Shown: positions 14,458-24,083, numbered from the stretch's first letter. The stretch: DNA of 64,000 nucleotides from CAYNSB01 sp964399625 (GCA_964399625.1 CAYNSB010000003.1:1-64000), one strand, 5' to 3'. Program-made: numbers and translations. Notes: generated from the sequence alone by a model not told the origin.

Positions 14458-17049
14458 CGGGATGTCGATGGAGAACGTGAACAGGCGCTCGCGGTCGGTG
14501 CTCTGCTTGATGAGCGGGAAGCCGAAGTCGAACGCCAGCGGCACGGGCGAGAGGGCGGGCACGCCGATGCGCACGCCCGCGCCCACGCTCACGCGGTAGC
14601 GGGCGAGGCTGACGGAGGTGTCCACGGTGCCGGTATCGACGAAGCCGACGAGCGAGACGATGTCCTGGTACACGGGCTGCTGGATCTCGCCGCCCAGGAA
14701 GAAGAGGAACGATCCGCCGACGGGGTCGCCCGAGACGCTGCCATCGCGGCGCAGGCCCACGGGCGAGACGCCCTGCGTGCCAAAGCCGCGGAACGAGCGT
14801 CCGCCCAGGGTGTACCGCTCGTAGACGGGCGTCTCGCTCTGGCCCTCGGGGATGATGGCGATCTGGTTGTGGACCTTGAGGATCGTCTTGTATCCGAGGA
14901 ACGACTCGTGCACGTTGAGGAAGAGCGTGTAGTCGCCCTGCAACTTGGTGAACTGGGACTCGTCGCCGGGCACGCCGACGCGCTCGACGGAGAGGTCCAG
15001 GCGCGAGCCCTTGCTGGGGCGGAACTTGTCGTTGGTCGTGGTGCGCGCGAGCGAGAGTCCCAGCCCCGTGACGCGGCGCTGGTCCTTGGCGTCGAAGTAG
15101 TCCTTGGGGGCGTCGTCGCCGAAGTCGCCCAGGCGGACCCACTCGTTGCGAAGGGTCACGGCCCCTTCCCACACCGTGCCGAAGCGCCGCCCGAGGCTGA
15201 AGTTGCCGCCGAAGCGCTCCTCGGTGTACTGGCTGTACTCACGCCGGCGGTAGAGCGCCTGCCCGCCCAGGGAGTAATCGCTCTCCATGAAGTAGGGCTC
15301 GGTGAGCCCCAGGCGGAAGTCCTGGACCTTGGTGCCGGGCTGGGCGATCGCCTCGAAGCGCTGCCCCGCGCCGCGGAAGGCTCGTCCGGAGATGAGCTCG
15401 CCCAGCGAGTCGGGCGTGTCGAAGAGGTCGAAGTTCCGCTGCACGAGGGAGATGGTGCCGGTGACGCCCGCGTCCGAGCCGATGGCGGCGCCGATGTTGA
15501 ACTCGCCGGTGTTGGTCTCGGGCGTCTCCATGTAGACGTCGCGCACGCCGGGGCGGCGCGGGTCCTCGGGCAGGACCTTGACGCGGATGGAGTTGGGGGC
15601 GAAGAGGCGGAGGCCCTCGAGCGCCTTGCGGGATTCCTCCAGGGCCGAGTCGTCCAGGGGTCGATCGGGCTTGAGATCGATCTGGCGCAGGGGGACCTTC
15701 TGCTGCGAGATCTCGTTGCGTCCGATGACGATCTGCCCGAGGGTGGTGGGCTTGCCCTCCTGGATGAAGAGGATGAGATCGACCTCGGGGCGCGTCTCGT
15801 CGCGGACCTCGCGCTGGACGATGCGCGCGGTGGCGGTCTCGAAGGGCGGCACGTCGAGGATGTACCCGAGCTTGCCGTACGCCTCCTCGATGTTGGTGAT
15901 GCTCGAGCGCAGCTTGTTCTCGGAGTAGACATCGCCGGGCTTGATGCGCATCTGCCCGACGATCTGGGCGGCGGAGAAGGAGCGGCGCCCGATCTGGCGC
16001 ATCTGGTCCGGCGAGAGGTAGGAGATCGGCGCCTTGGGGTCCTTGGCGATCTTCGCCTTGTACTCGTCGAGCGCGTCCTGGTTGGTGTAGTACACCTCGA
16101 CGGAGCGGAGGGTGTAGAGCGGGCCCTCGTCGATGCGGAAGACGACGATCGCCTCGCGCCCGTTGGGCGAGGGCTGGGTGCGCGTGCCCACGCGCACGTC
16201 GAGGTAGCCGCGATCGCGGTAGAAGCGGGCGAGGCTCGCGATGTCCTGGCGCAGCACCTCGTCGTCGAGCGGGGCCTTCTCGAAGATCGGGACGTAGGAG
16301 GTGGTCTTGATGGCGCTGTCGAGCTCCCGGCTTGTGAAGGAGGCGTTGCCCTCGAAGGTGACGGCCATCACGCGGACGCGCGGGCCCTCCACGACGCGGA
16401 GCACCACGATCGACGACTCGGCGAGCTCCTTCTCGTCCACCGCGACGCTGACGTTGTAGTACCCCTTGGTCCGGTACAGGTCCTCCATCGCGCGGGCGGC
16501 GCGATCGATCTGGAACCGGTCCATGGGAGAGCCGGGGATCAGCCCGCCGGCCTTGAGCAGGTCCTGGTCGGACAGCTCGCGGTTGCCCACCACCTGCACG
16601 TCCTGCATCACGGGCTGCTCGCGGAGCGTGAAGGTGACGATCACCGACCCGTCGGGCGCGAGCTGCACGTCGCTCTCGATCGAGCGGAAGCGACCCAGGC
16701 GGTTGAGACGCGAGACGTCCTCGGTCACGATCGAGCGGCGGAAGGGCCGGCCCTCGAGCGTGCGGAGCTGGTTCCGCACGAGCTGCTCGATGGCGGCGGG
16801 CGCGGGCGTGAACTCGGTGGGCTTGCCCTCGACGGGCTCGCGAAGCACGACGCGCTGGATGGGGCGCAGCTCGAAGGCATCGTCCGCGTCGGGGGTCGGG
16901 GCCGATGGGCGAGACTCGGGCGGCGGCGCGGCGGGCGCCTGCGCGAGGGTCGGGCCCGCGAGCACGCCCATCGCCAGCCCGGCGAGGGCGAGCAGCGTCC
17001 GCGCTGGGATGGCGGGCGGAGAGGATGGATCGCGCGGGTTAGTCCTCAC
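14452..17049 (-). CDS. bamA: Outer membrane protein assembly factor BamA (Omp85)
   Basis: An 865-residue protein with a signal peptide (LLALAGLAMGVLAGPTLAQA). From about residue 60 to 500 it has a series of POTRA-like repeats, such as FRRSIVTEDVSRLNRLGRF, MQDVQVVGNRELSDQDLL and VRVMAVTFEGNASFTSREL. The C-terminal 350 residues are a beta-barrel with GGRSFRGFGTQGVSP at about 755-769 (the VRGF/Y-type motif of lid loop 6) and a terminal Phe (FSIDIPF), the usual outer-membrane sorting end. It inserts barrel proteins into the outer membrane and shows that this cell has a Gram-negative envelope. The start is GTG 17049; TACTCT on the minus strand (17059-17064) is nine bases before it. Confidence 0.92.
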   Translation of the reverse strand: MRTNPRDPSSPPAIPARTLLALAGLAMGVLAGPTLAQAPAAPPPESRPSAPTPDADDAFELRPIQRVVLREPVEGKPTEFTPAPAAIEQLVRNQLRTLEGRPFRRSIVTEDVSRLNRLGRFRSIESDVQLAPDGSVIVTFTLREQPVMQDVQVVGNRELSDQDLLKAGGLIPGSPMDRFQIDRAARAMEDLYRTKGYYNVSVAVDEKELAESSIVVLRVVEGPRVRVMAVTFEGNASFTSRELDSAIKTTSYVPIFEKAPLDDEVLRQDIASLARFYRDRGYLDVRVGTRTQPSPNGREAIVVFRIDEGPLYTLRSVEVYYTNQDALDEYKAKIAKDPKAPISYLSPDQMRQIGRRSFSAAQIVGQMRIKPGDVYSENKLRSSITNIEEAYGKLGYILDVPPFETATARIVQREVRDETRPEVDLILFIQEGKPTTLGQIVIGRNEISQQKVPLRQIDLKPDRPLDDSALEESRKALEGLRLFAPNSIRVKVLPEDPRRPGVRDVYMETPETNTGEFNIGAAIGSDAGVTGTISLVQRNFDLFDTPDSLGELISGRAFRGAGQRFEAIAQPGTKVQDFRLGLTEPYFMESDYSLGGQALYRRREYSQYTEERFGGNFSLGRRFGTVWEGAVTLRNEWVRLGDFGDDAPKDYFDAKDQRRVTGLGLSLARTTTNDKFRPSKGSRLDLSVERVGVPGDESQFTKLQGDYTLFLNVHESFLGYKTILKVHNQIAIIPEGQSETPVYERYTLGGRSFRGFGTQGVSPVGLRRDGSVSGDPVGGSFLFFLGGEIQQPVYQDIVSLVGFVDTGTVDTSVSLARYRVSVGAGVRIGVPALSPVPLAFDFGFPLIKQSTDRERLFTFSIDIPF

Positions 17050-17115
17050 AAGCCGGGCAGAGTACCGGGCCTGGCGCGCGATGACAAACCGGGCGGTCCT
17101 GAGGGTTGCCGCGCG

Positions 17116-17898
17116 TCAGGGGCATCCGGCGCGGAAGGAAGCAAGGAAACAGACGAAGTCCGCGGCCGTGAGCGCCGGCGAGCCGGTGCTCCCGTCGCAG
17201 TTGGCGGCGCTATCGCCCGCGCGGAACCTGGCGAGGAAGCAGACGAAGTCGCCCGCGCTGAGCACGGGCGAGGCGGTGCTGCCATCGCAATTGGCGTAAC
17301 AGGTGCCCTGGCTCATCTGGGCGCTGTAGATGCGTCCGCCGGTTCCCAGCGGATCGAGCAGCACACCCGAAGCGCCGCCGTACACCTGTCCGATCAGGAT
17401 GGTCCCCGGCGTGGCGTACGACCACGCGTCGCTCGTGGGCCCAGCCGTGAAGGGCACGACAGCCGAAACGGCGCCCAACTGGATCGTTCCTCCGGGCGCG
17501 GTGACGAGTCGTTGGACCACGCCGAAGGTGAACCGCCCAGCGAGAATGGTTGGATTGCCCAGGATGGTCTCGAACGGGAACGACTGCGCTCCAGTTCCGG
17601 CGGAGTTTCGCGTCGTGCCGATGGCGCGCAGCGTGTACTCGTTGGTGTTGGTGATCTCAAAGAGGAGGGGGGTGACCGGTTGTCCTTGATGCGAAGCATC
17701 AAAGTAACCCCAGGTGCTCGCGAGACCCGCGAACGGGAACGGCGCGGTTGTTCCGCGATAGATGAGCACAAGCCCGGTGGAATTATCAACGTTCGGGCGC
17801 GAAGTGAGCGGGCTGCCGATGGTCTGGGCCGAGGCGGGCGCGAGGGGGCCGGCGACAGAGGAAGCCAGGAGCGTGGCACGGATCAAGCGAGAGCGCAT
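17116..17898 (-). CDS. Secreted protein with paired GC-type dockerin repeats
   Basis: A 260-residue protein starting at ATG 17898, with GGAAAGA about eight bases upstream. After the signal peptide (ATLLASSVAGPLAPASAQ) comes a beta-rich domain of about 170 residues without a recognised family. The tail holds two repeats of about 29 residues, YANCDGSTASPVLSAGDFV and AANCDGSTGSPALTAADFV, each followed by CFL-x2-FRAG, and ends GCP. The D-x-S-T-x-x-P loop followed by a helix is EF-hand/dockerin-like, with two Cys per repeat that could form disulfides. In other systems dockerins bind cohesins; no cohesin is seen here. The next gene upstream (17972-20473) has the same tail, suggesting functional grouping. 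Confidence 0.75.
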   Translation of the reverse strand: MRSRLIRATLLASSVAGPLAPASAQTIGSPLTSRPNVDNSTGLVLIYRGTTAPFPFAGLASTWGYFDASHQGQPVTPLLFEITNTNEYTLRAIGTTRNSAGTGAQSFPFETILGNPTILAGRFTFGVVQRLVTAPGGTIQLGAVSAVVPFTAGPTSDAWSYATPGTILIGQVYGGASGVLLDPLGTGGRIYSAQMSQGTCYANCDGSTASPVLSAGDFVCFLARFRAGDSAANCDGSTGSPALTAADFVCFLASFRAGCP

Positions 17899-17971
17899 CA
17901 GCGTCTTTCCTTGGTGGTTGAGCGGCGTGCTACGCAGAACACGCGCTGGCGGACGAGCAGAGATCTGGCGA

Positions 17972-20473
17972 TCACGGGCACCCCGAGGCCCGGAACGTGT
18001 TGAGGAAGCAGACAAAGTCCCCGGCCGAGAGAAGCGGGATTCCCGTGCTCCCGTCGCAGTTGGCGAAATTGTTCCCCGCGCGGAACGCGTTGAGGAAGCA
18101 CACAAAGTCGCTCGCCGAGAGGGCGGGTGGCGTGGTGCTGTTGTCGCAGTTGGCGTACCCGCCCACGCGCACGAAGGCGTTGGAGGTTCTCGCGCTGCCG
18201 CAGGCGTTGTTCGCCACGCAGTAGTAGTTGCCCACGTCCGACGGGCCGGGCGTGGCGATCGTCAGCGTGTCGCTGGTCGCGCCCGAGATGGTCGAACCGG
18301 TCCCCGTGGGTCCGTTGCCCATCGGCGTTCCCGCGCGGTACCACTGGTAGGAGGTGGGCGCGGGGTTCGCGACGAAGCTCGCCTTGATCGTGTCGGCCGG
18401 TCCGCACGTGGGGAAGAGCCCGCGTCGACCCTGCAGGAACACGGGCTTGCTCGGGTCCTCCGCGGGCGGCGTCTGGAAGTTCGTCGGCGCGATGACGTAT
18501 CCGTTCACGCCGGCCGCCAGGTGCGCGTTGGTCCCGTCGAACGCGATGCCCGAGGCGTCCTGTTCCGCGGCGGGCCCGATCAGCAGGTACGAGGGCGCGC
18601 CCTGCACGAGCACGCGCGCGAACAGGCCCGTGGACGAGATCATGCCGATCGACTGCCCGAACGGGTCGGTGAACGCCGCGTCGTCCACCGCTCCGCCGAT
18701 CCCTGTGGACAGGGCGTACAGCGGCGTGGGCGTGGCGGGCGTCGAGAGGTCGTACCCCCAGAGCGTGCCCGAATCGAGCAGCCAGAAGACGCTGCCGTTG
18801 TAGAGGATCTTCTGGCTTCCCGAGGGGACCACGCCCTCGGAGAAGAGCGAGTTCGGGTTGTCCACGGACACGATCTGCGTCTTGCCCCCGGTGCCACCGA
18901 CATAGACGCGCCCGGGGCGTCCCGCGAGCTGGAACGGGGGGACATACTTCACGACGCCCGACACGCCGGTCGTGAGCGCGAAGGAGCTGGTCTGGGACAT
19001 CGCGCCCGGGTTCGCGGCGTTGACGAGGCGGAGCGTGCCCGCGCCCGATGCGCGCGTGCAGCAATAGATGCGCCGGGAGCTGGTCGCGTCCGATCCGCCA
19101 TCGAACCCCGTGAAGACGCCGGGCAGATCGAGCGAGCCCAGGAACGAGACCGACGGCGTGGGGGCGACGATCACCTGGTACGCCATGAGCCTCGTGGTCG
19201 TGAGCGCGAAGTCCACCTGGGCGATGAACATCGTGTTGTCGTTGAACAGGAGGACCGAGCGCTCGTCGTAAGTGAAGTTGGGCTGCGGATGCAGGTGCGC
19301 GAGCAGGGTGGGCGCGGAGCCCGCGGGCGTGAGGAAGACGCACGCGTCGAACGTGCTGTTGACGACCGAGTACCCGTTGTTGATCGTCGCGACGCCCGAC
19401 GATGTGCCCGGGCCCGCGTCGCGGTAGATCGCTTCCACGGCCGGCGTCGCGGGAGAGAGCAGGTTCACACGAGAGACCTCTCCCGTCAGGTTCGCGGTGA
19501 ACCCGAAGATGCCGTCCATGCCCATCGTGATCGTGTCTCCCGGCAGCGGGACGATGGACACCTCGGCGAGGGTGGACTTGTTGTACACGCCGAACGCGCC
19601 CGAGTTGAACCCCACGGGCCCGATCGACGATGCCCGGCACAGCCCGCCCGGGGCCACTTGCAGCTCGTCCCCGGTCGTCACGTTGGAGAGGGCGACGCTG
19701 GCGGTGGCGGCGAGCGTGGGGTTGCTCGCGTTCGTCAGGCTCCAGCGCTCGAGCGCCGTGGGGTTCAGGAAGCGCCCGCTCAGCACGTACAGGCTCGACG
19801 TGCTCGGGTCGCTCGCGAGGCGGGCGCCGATCTTGAAGTCCGTCCCCACGCGACGGACCTCCGTGGGCGCGAGCGGGTTGCCGATGTCCATCACGAGGAA
19901 CTTGGCCGCGCCGGGGGAGGCGTCGTCGATCCCGATGTACGCGAAACTCCCGACCACCTCGAGGTCGTACGCCTGGTCCACGTTGGCCAGGGGCGTGGAG
20001 GAACGCACGATCGGGGCGCCCGGGTTCGAGATGTCGATGATGCACAGCGAGAAGTCGCTCAGCGCGTACACGAAGTTCCCCTTGACGCGCAGGCGCGACG
20101 GGAACTCGCTGGCGGGCAGCGCCATCGTGGTGGCGATGCTCGCCGAGGCGGGCGTGCTCGTGTTGATGCGGTACAGGAAGGAACCGTCCGTGGCCCAGAT
20201 GCTGCCCGCGAACTCCGTGCTCATGTGGCGGAGGCGATGCTGGAACGACAGGGTCTTGATGAGCGAGGGCGACCCGCTCACCGGCGTGGAGACGATGTCC
20301 ACGAAGCGCCCGCGCGCCATCGCCTCGACGAGCGAGCCGGCCGTGCAGATCGCGCTGGGCTGCCCGCCCAGCTCGTAGATCGCGGGCAGCGGGCACTGGG
20401 CGTGGGCCAACCCGGAGCACGCGGCGAGCACCGAGACCAGCGAAAGACCACGAGCGGGAATCGTCGCGCGCAC
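17972..20473 (-). CDS. Large secreted LVIVD/Ig-like protein with GC-type dockerin tail
   Basis: An 833-residue protein starting at GTG 20473, fixed by AGGAGG (20481-20486) seven bases upstream; a longer ATG start at 20503 would put the ribosome-binding site inside the gene. After the signal peptide (LSLVSVLAACSGLAHA) there are LVIVD-like propeller repeats, for example LCIIDISNPGAPIVRSS and LVMDIGNPLAPTEVRRVG. Near the C-terminus is an Ig-like domain (YQWYRAGTPMGNGP to GNYYCVANNACG), and then two dockerin repeats (ANCDNSTTPPALSASDFV and ANCDGSTGIPLLSAGDFV, each followed by CFL). A surface or extracellular scaffold-associated role is inferred. The next gene downstream shares the tail. Confidence 0.8.
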   Translation of the reverse strand: MRATIPARGLSLVSVLAACSGLAHAQCPLPAIYELGGQPSAICTAGSLVEAMARGRFVDIVSTPVSGSPSLIKTLSFQHRLRHMSTEFAGSIWATDGSFLYRINTSTPASASIATTMALPASEFPSRLRVKGNFVYALSDFSLCIIDISNPGAPIVRSSTPLANVDQAYDLEVVGSFAYIGIDDASPGAAKFLVMDIGNPLAPTEVRRVGTDFKIGARLASDPSTSSLYVLSGRFLNPTALERWSLTNASNPTLAATASVALSNVTTGDELQVAPGGLCRASSIGPVGFNSGAFGVYNKSTLAEVSIVPLPGDTITMGMDGIFGFTANLTGEVSRVNLLSPATPAVEAIYRDAGPGTSSGVATINNGYSVVNSTFDACVFLTPAGSAPTLLAHLHPQPNFTYDERSVLLFNDNTMFIAQVDFALTTTRLMAYQVIVAPTPSVSFLGSLDLPGVFTGFDGGSDATSSRRIYCCTRASGAGTLRLVNAANPGAMSQTSSFALTTGVSGVVKYVPPFQLAGRPGRVYVGGTGGKTQIVSVDNPNSLFSEGVVPSGSQKILYNGSVFWLLDSGTLWGYDLSTPATPTPLYALSTGIGGAVDDAAFTDPFGQSIGMISSTGLFARVLVQGAPSYLLIGPAAEQDASGIAFDGTNAHLAAGVNGYVIAPTNFQTPPAEDPSKPVFLQGRRGLFPTCGPADTIKASFVANPAPTSYQWYRAGTPMGNGPTGTGSTISGATSDTLTIATPGPSDVGNYYCVANNACGSARTSNAFVRVGGYANCDNSTTPPALSASDFVCFLNAFRAGNNFANCDGSTGIPLLSAGDFVCFLNTFRASGCP

Positions 20474-20554
20474 AAGGACACCTCCTGGGGTCGGTGGGAT
20501 CACGGGTTTGCCCGTGTCGGAGGCCGATTATCGCGCCACGCGCCCGGAATTGGA

Positions 20555-20581
20555 ACACAAAAACCCCGGCAATTCCCGGGG
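20555..20581 (-). terminator. Intrinsic terminator of dnaN
   Basis: Read on the minus strand: CCCCGG, a six-base loop, CCGGGG, then TTTTTGTG. It lies 46 bp beyond the dnaN stop. Confidence 0.75.
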
Positions 20582-20626
20582 AAAGGCTCTGGCGTCATCC
20601 CAGATTCACAGATGTGGCGTGCGGCG

Positions 20627-21799
20627 CTACTGCAGGTTCACCGGCATGACGACGTACACGAAGTCGCTGCCGCTCTTGATGAGCCCGGGCTTGTTGGTCG
20701 CCTTGAGCTCCATGATCACCTCGGGATCGACGATGACCTTGAGCGCATCGGTGATGAAGCTCGGGTTGAACCCGATCTCCAGGTCCGTGCCCTCGTAGCT
20801 GGAGAGGTCCACGTTGATCTGGGCCTCGCCCATCTCGGGCGCGCGGCTCGAGAGCTCGACCTGCTTGTCCTTGGCGTTGAACTTCAGGCGCACGCCGCGC
20901 GACTCCTCGTTGGTGAGCAGCGCGGCGCGCGTGACGGCCGAGCGCAGCACGTCGCGATCGAACACGACCTTCTTGTCCTGGTCCTTGGGGATGACATCCT
21001 CGTAGGGCGGGAAGGTTCCCTCCACGAGGTTGCTCGCGAGGACCGCGAGCGTGCCGCCCTCCTTGCCATCGCCGAGCTTGAAAAGGATCTGGTTGTCGGT
21101 GATCGCGATCTGCACGGGCGCGTCGGGCTCGTCGATGAGCTTGAGCAGGAGGGACAGGGCCTTGCTGGGCACGATGCACGAGACGCTCCCGCCGTCCTTC
21201 TCCGCGATGGTCTGTCGGCACAGGGCCAGGCGCCGCCCGTCGGTGGCGACCATCTCGAGCTTCTTGCCGTCACGGCGCAGGAGCACGCCGTTGATCGCGT
21301 AGCGTGAGTTCTCGCGGGCCGTGGCGAAGAGGGTCTTGGCGATCATGCCCGCGAAGGTGCCCGCCTGGTGGGTGAAGACGGCCTTGGCCTTGGCGCCATC
21401 AGCGCCGGCGGCGATCTTCTCGAACTCCGGGATGGGCGGGAACTCGGCCGCGGGATACCCGAGCATCTTGAAGCGCGCGTCGGCCCCGCGGATCTCGCAG
21501 CTCTCGCCCTCGCTCTCGATGGTGAGCGTGGGCTCGCCGTCCTCGGCGCTGACGATCTGGCGCAGCTTGTCGGCGGGGATGAGCAGCTCGCCGGGCTGCT
21601 GGACGTCGACCTGCGTCGTCTGCAGTTTGAGCGAGACCTCCGCGTCGGTGGCGGACAGCGTCAACTCCCCAACCTTTCCCGACTTTTTGGCGGCGATCTT
21701 GACGCAGGTCAGTTGGGGCCGGGGGGTTCGAGCGGCGACAACACCCGACACCAGATTCACGGCGTCGAGGAGCGCGGCGCGGTCACAGATCACCTTCAT
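20627..21799 (-). CDS. dnaN: DNA polymerase III beta subunit (sliding clamp)
   Basis: A 390-residue clamp of normal length. It begins MKVICDRAALLDAVNLVSG, contains the three repeated clamp domains (LLIPADKLRQIVS, TFAGMIAKTLFATARE with RYAINGVLL, and DRDVLRSAVTRAALL) and ends FVYVVMPVNLQ, a variant of the MPM(R/K) C-terminus. It forms the dimeric ring that tethers Pol III to DNA. A likely -10 TACACT (minus strand, 21842-21847) and a leader of about 40 nt precede it. It is followed by an intrinsic terminator. dnaN is separated from dnaA by mutM, bamA and two secreted-protein genes, rather than adjacent as in many bacteria. Confidence 0.96.
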   Translation of the reverse strand: MKVICDRAALLDAVNLVSGVVAARTPRPQLTCVKIAAKKSGKVGELTLSATDAEVSLKLQTTQVDVQQPGELLIPADKLRQIVSAEDGEPTLTIESEGESCEIRGADARFKMLGYPAAEFPPIPEFEKIAAGADGAKAKAVFTHQAGTFAGMIAKTLFATARENSRYAINGVLLRRDGKKLEMVATDGRRLALCRQTIAEKDGGSVSCIVPSKALSLLLKLIDEPDAPVQIAITDNQILFKLGDGKEGGTLAVLASNLVEGTFPPYEDVIPKDQDKKVVFDRDVLRSAVTRAALLTNEESRGVRLKFNAKDKQVELSSRAPEMGEAQINVDLSSYEGTDLEIGFNPSFITDALKVIVDPEVIMELKATNKPGLIKSGSDFVYVVMPVNLQ

Positions 21800-22112
21800 T
21801 GGGTGGAACTCCGGTTCGCAGGGTCAATTCTTCAGCCTCGTAGTGTATCGCGGGCGATGATGGGGATACGGTTGGTGTATCTCGCACAGGCGTCCGCGCC
21901 GATGGGGGTTGCCATTCGCAACCCAGTCCCGGATGGGGTCCAAAGGGCGGACCCCCGGTGCGCGCGGAACGCAACCCCGAACGTCGGGGCGTGGTTCCGT
22001 GTACAACAGGTGTCCGCGCGTCGCACGCCGAGCGTGACTCGGTCTTTGTGCGGGGCGTCATGGATGGTCTCGCCGTCGCGCCGTTGGGCCCGACGAGAAA
22101 GGAACTCGCCGC
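21800..22112. other. Intergenic region between dnaN and tkt with a structured leader element
   Basis: No gene is seen in this 313-bp divergent spacer. It holds the dnaN -10 element (21842-21847) and, towards tkt, a two-tier hairpin: GGAAC (21966-21970) pairs with GTTCC (21994-21998), and inside it CCCCGA (21975-21980) pairs with TCGGGG (21984-21989) around loop ACG. No T-run follows, so it is not a terminator; it lies 115 bp before the tkt start. Confidence 0.4.
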
Positions 22113-24083
22113 ATGTCCTTCGAAGCCGCCGTTCACGCCCAGGCGATCGAGCTCGACAAGATGTCGCTGGAGATGACCTCCGCCGCGGGCGCCGGGCACC
22201 CGTCCACCGCCCTGTCTCTGGGGCACATCGTCACGGTCCTCATGTTCCACACCATGCGCTGGAGCCCGGACTACCCGGACTACCCCACCAGCGACCGCCT
22301 GGTCCTGTCCGAGGGGCACGCGGTGCCGATCGTGTACTCCGCGGCGATCAAGCTCGGCGTCACGGTGGGGCGTGACCGCGAGACGCGGCGCAAGCTCGTC
22401 GCGGACGACGTGAAGAAGCTCCGCGAGTGGAAGAGCGAGCTCGACGGGCACCCGAACCCCATGGAGGGCTTCCCCTTCTTCGACGCGGCGACGGGGTCGC
22501 TGGGGCAGGGGCTCTCGGTCGCGGCGGGGCTAGGCGAGGCGGCACGCCTGGACGGGCTCGACAAGCGGATCTACTGCATCATCGGCGACGGCGAGAGCCG
22601 CGAGGGGCAGATCAGCGAGGCGCTGGACTACATCGCGGACCACAAGCTGACGAACGTGCTCCCGATCTTCAACTGTAACGAGTACGGGCAGGCCGATCGC
22701 GTCAGCGCGCAGCAGAGCGCCGACACCTGGAACGGCAAGCTCAACGCGATGGGCTACGCCGTCAAGGTGATCGACGGGCACAACCCGAACCAGATCAAGG
22801 CCGCGTTCGACGCGTTCATCGCCAACTCGCAGACGCCCGGCGCCAAGCCCATGGCGCTGATCGCCAAGACGGTCAAGGGCTGGGGCGCCAACACGCTGCA
22901 CGGCGGCGGCTGGCACGGCAAGCCCGCCACGGGCGACGCGCTCAAGAAGGCGATCGCCGAGCTCGACGAGAAGCGCGTGCAGATGACCACGGCGCTGGCG
23001 TCCTCCGACGCGTTCGAGATCCAGCCGCCACCGCAGGCCGCCCCGCGCGAGTTCAGCCAGGGCGAGCTGCCCTCGCTCTCGGCGACGATGAAGAAGCTCG
23101 ACATGGGCAACGTGCTCGCCTCGGGCAAGCTCGCGACGCGCCGGGCCTACGGCATCGCGCTGCGGGCGCTGGGCGAGGTGAACGACCGGGTCGTCGCGCT
23201 CGACGCGGACGTCTCCAACTCCACGTTCGCCGACATGTTCGCCAAGGACTCGGACCTGAAGGACCGCTTCTTCGAGTGCAAGATCGGCGAGCAGAACATG
23301 TACTCCGTCGCGGCGGGGCTCTCGGCCGCGGGCAAGATCCCGTTCTGCTCGACGTTCGCCAAGTTCGTCACGCGCGGGTACGACCAGATCGAGATGGCGA
23401 TCAACTCCGGCGCGAACCTCAAGATCATCGGGTCGCACGCGGGCATCTCGCTCGCCTCCGACGGCCCGTCGCAGATGAGCCTCCCGGACATCGCCTGGTT
23501 CCGCTCCTTCGCGACGATGCGCGACCATCGCGGCAACCCCGGGTGCTACGTGCTCCAGCCCGCCGACGCGTACGCGGCGTACGCGCTCACGGGCGTGATG
23601 GCCGAGTACGAGGGCGCCTGCTACATGCGCACCCTCCGCCCGGACACCGAGTTCCTCTACAACGAGAACACGGTGTTCAATCTCGGCGGGTTCGAGGTGC
23701 TGGCGCAGGGGCGCGACCTGGTGCTCGCCGCCTCGGGCTACATGGTGCACGAGGCGAACAAGGCGCTCGACCTGCTCGACAAGGCGGGCATCTCCGCCAC
23801 GCTCGTGGACATGTACTCCATCCCGTTCGACGATGAGAAGCTCATGGACATCATCGGGCAGAACAACGGGTACGTGCTCTCCATCGAGGACAACTACGGC
23901 GGCGGGCTGGGCAGCGCGATCGCCGACGCCCTCACCGAGTCCGGCGACGCCTTCACGCTCCACCAGCTGCACGTGCGTCGCATCCCCAAGAGCGCTAAGA
24001 CGCCCGAGGAGATGCTGCAGATGTGCTCCATCACCGCGGCGGACATTGTGAAGGCGGCGATGAAGATGCTGCAGGTCGCCTAG
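22113..24083 (+). CDS. tkt: Transketolase
   Basis: A 656-residue thiamine-diphosphate enzyme of the pentose-phosphate pathway. It opens with MSFEAAVHAQAIELDKMSL and SAAGAGHPSTALSLGHIV, has the ThDP-binding motif IIGDGESREGQISEALDY through to FNCNEYGQAD (the GDG-x-N signature, about 158-195) and the pyrimidine-binding half from about 340, with LDADVSNSTF, FECKIGEQNMYSVAAGLS and HAGISLASDGPSQMSLPD. The C-terminal domain ends in KSAKTPEEMLQM. It resembles the transketolases that keep both halves in one chain. AAAGGAA about nine bases upstream acts as ribosome-binding site. A strong terminator follows, so it appears monocistronic. Confidence 0.95.
   Translation: MSFEAAVHAQAIELDKMSLEMTSAAGAGHPSTALSLGHIVTVLMFHTMRWSPDYPDYPTSDRLVLSEGHAVPIVYSAAIKLGVTVGRDRETRRKLVADDVKKLREWKSELDGHPNPMEGFPFFDAATGSLGQGLSVAAGLGEAARLDGLDKRIYCIIGDGESREGQISEALDYIADHKLTNVLPIFNCNEYGQADRVSAQQSADTWNGKLNAMGYAVKVIDGHNPNQIKAAFDAFIANSQTPGAKPMALIAKTVKGWGANTLHGGGWHGKPATGDALKKAIAELDEKRVQMTTALASSDAFEIQPPPQAAPREFSQGELPSLSATMKKLDMGNVLASGKLATRRAYGIALRALGEVNDRVVALDADVSNSTFADMFAKDSDLKDRFFECKIGEQNMYSVAAGLSAAGKIPFCSTFAKFVTRGYDQIEMAINSGANLKIIGSHAGISLASDGPSQMSLPDIAWFRSFATMRDHRGNPGCYVLQPADAYAAYALTGVMAEYEGACYMRTLRPDTEFLYNENTVFNLGGFEVLAQGRDLVLAASGYMVHEANKALDLLDKAGISATLVDMYSIPFDDEKLMDIIGQNNGYVLSIEDNYGGGLGSAIADALTESGDAFTLHQLHVRRIPKSAKTPEEMLQMCSITAADIVKAAMKMLQVA

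Noticed and set aside
17125..17150. Sequence resembling the SRP RNA tip (CGGAAGGAAGCA)
   Set aside because: It is the reverse complement of the dockerin tail (CFL-x2-FRAG) coding sequence, and no surrounding SRP helices exist.
13894..18003. Long plus-strand open frame opposite mutM and bamA
   Set aside because: Antisense shadow: no recognisable motif, while the minus strand encodes intact Fpg and BamA.
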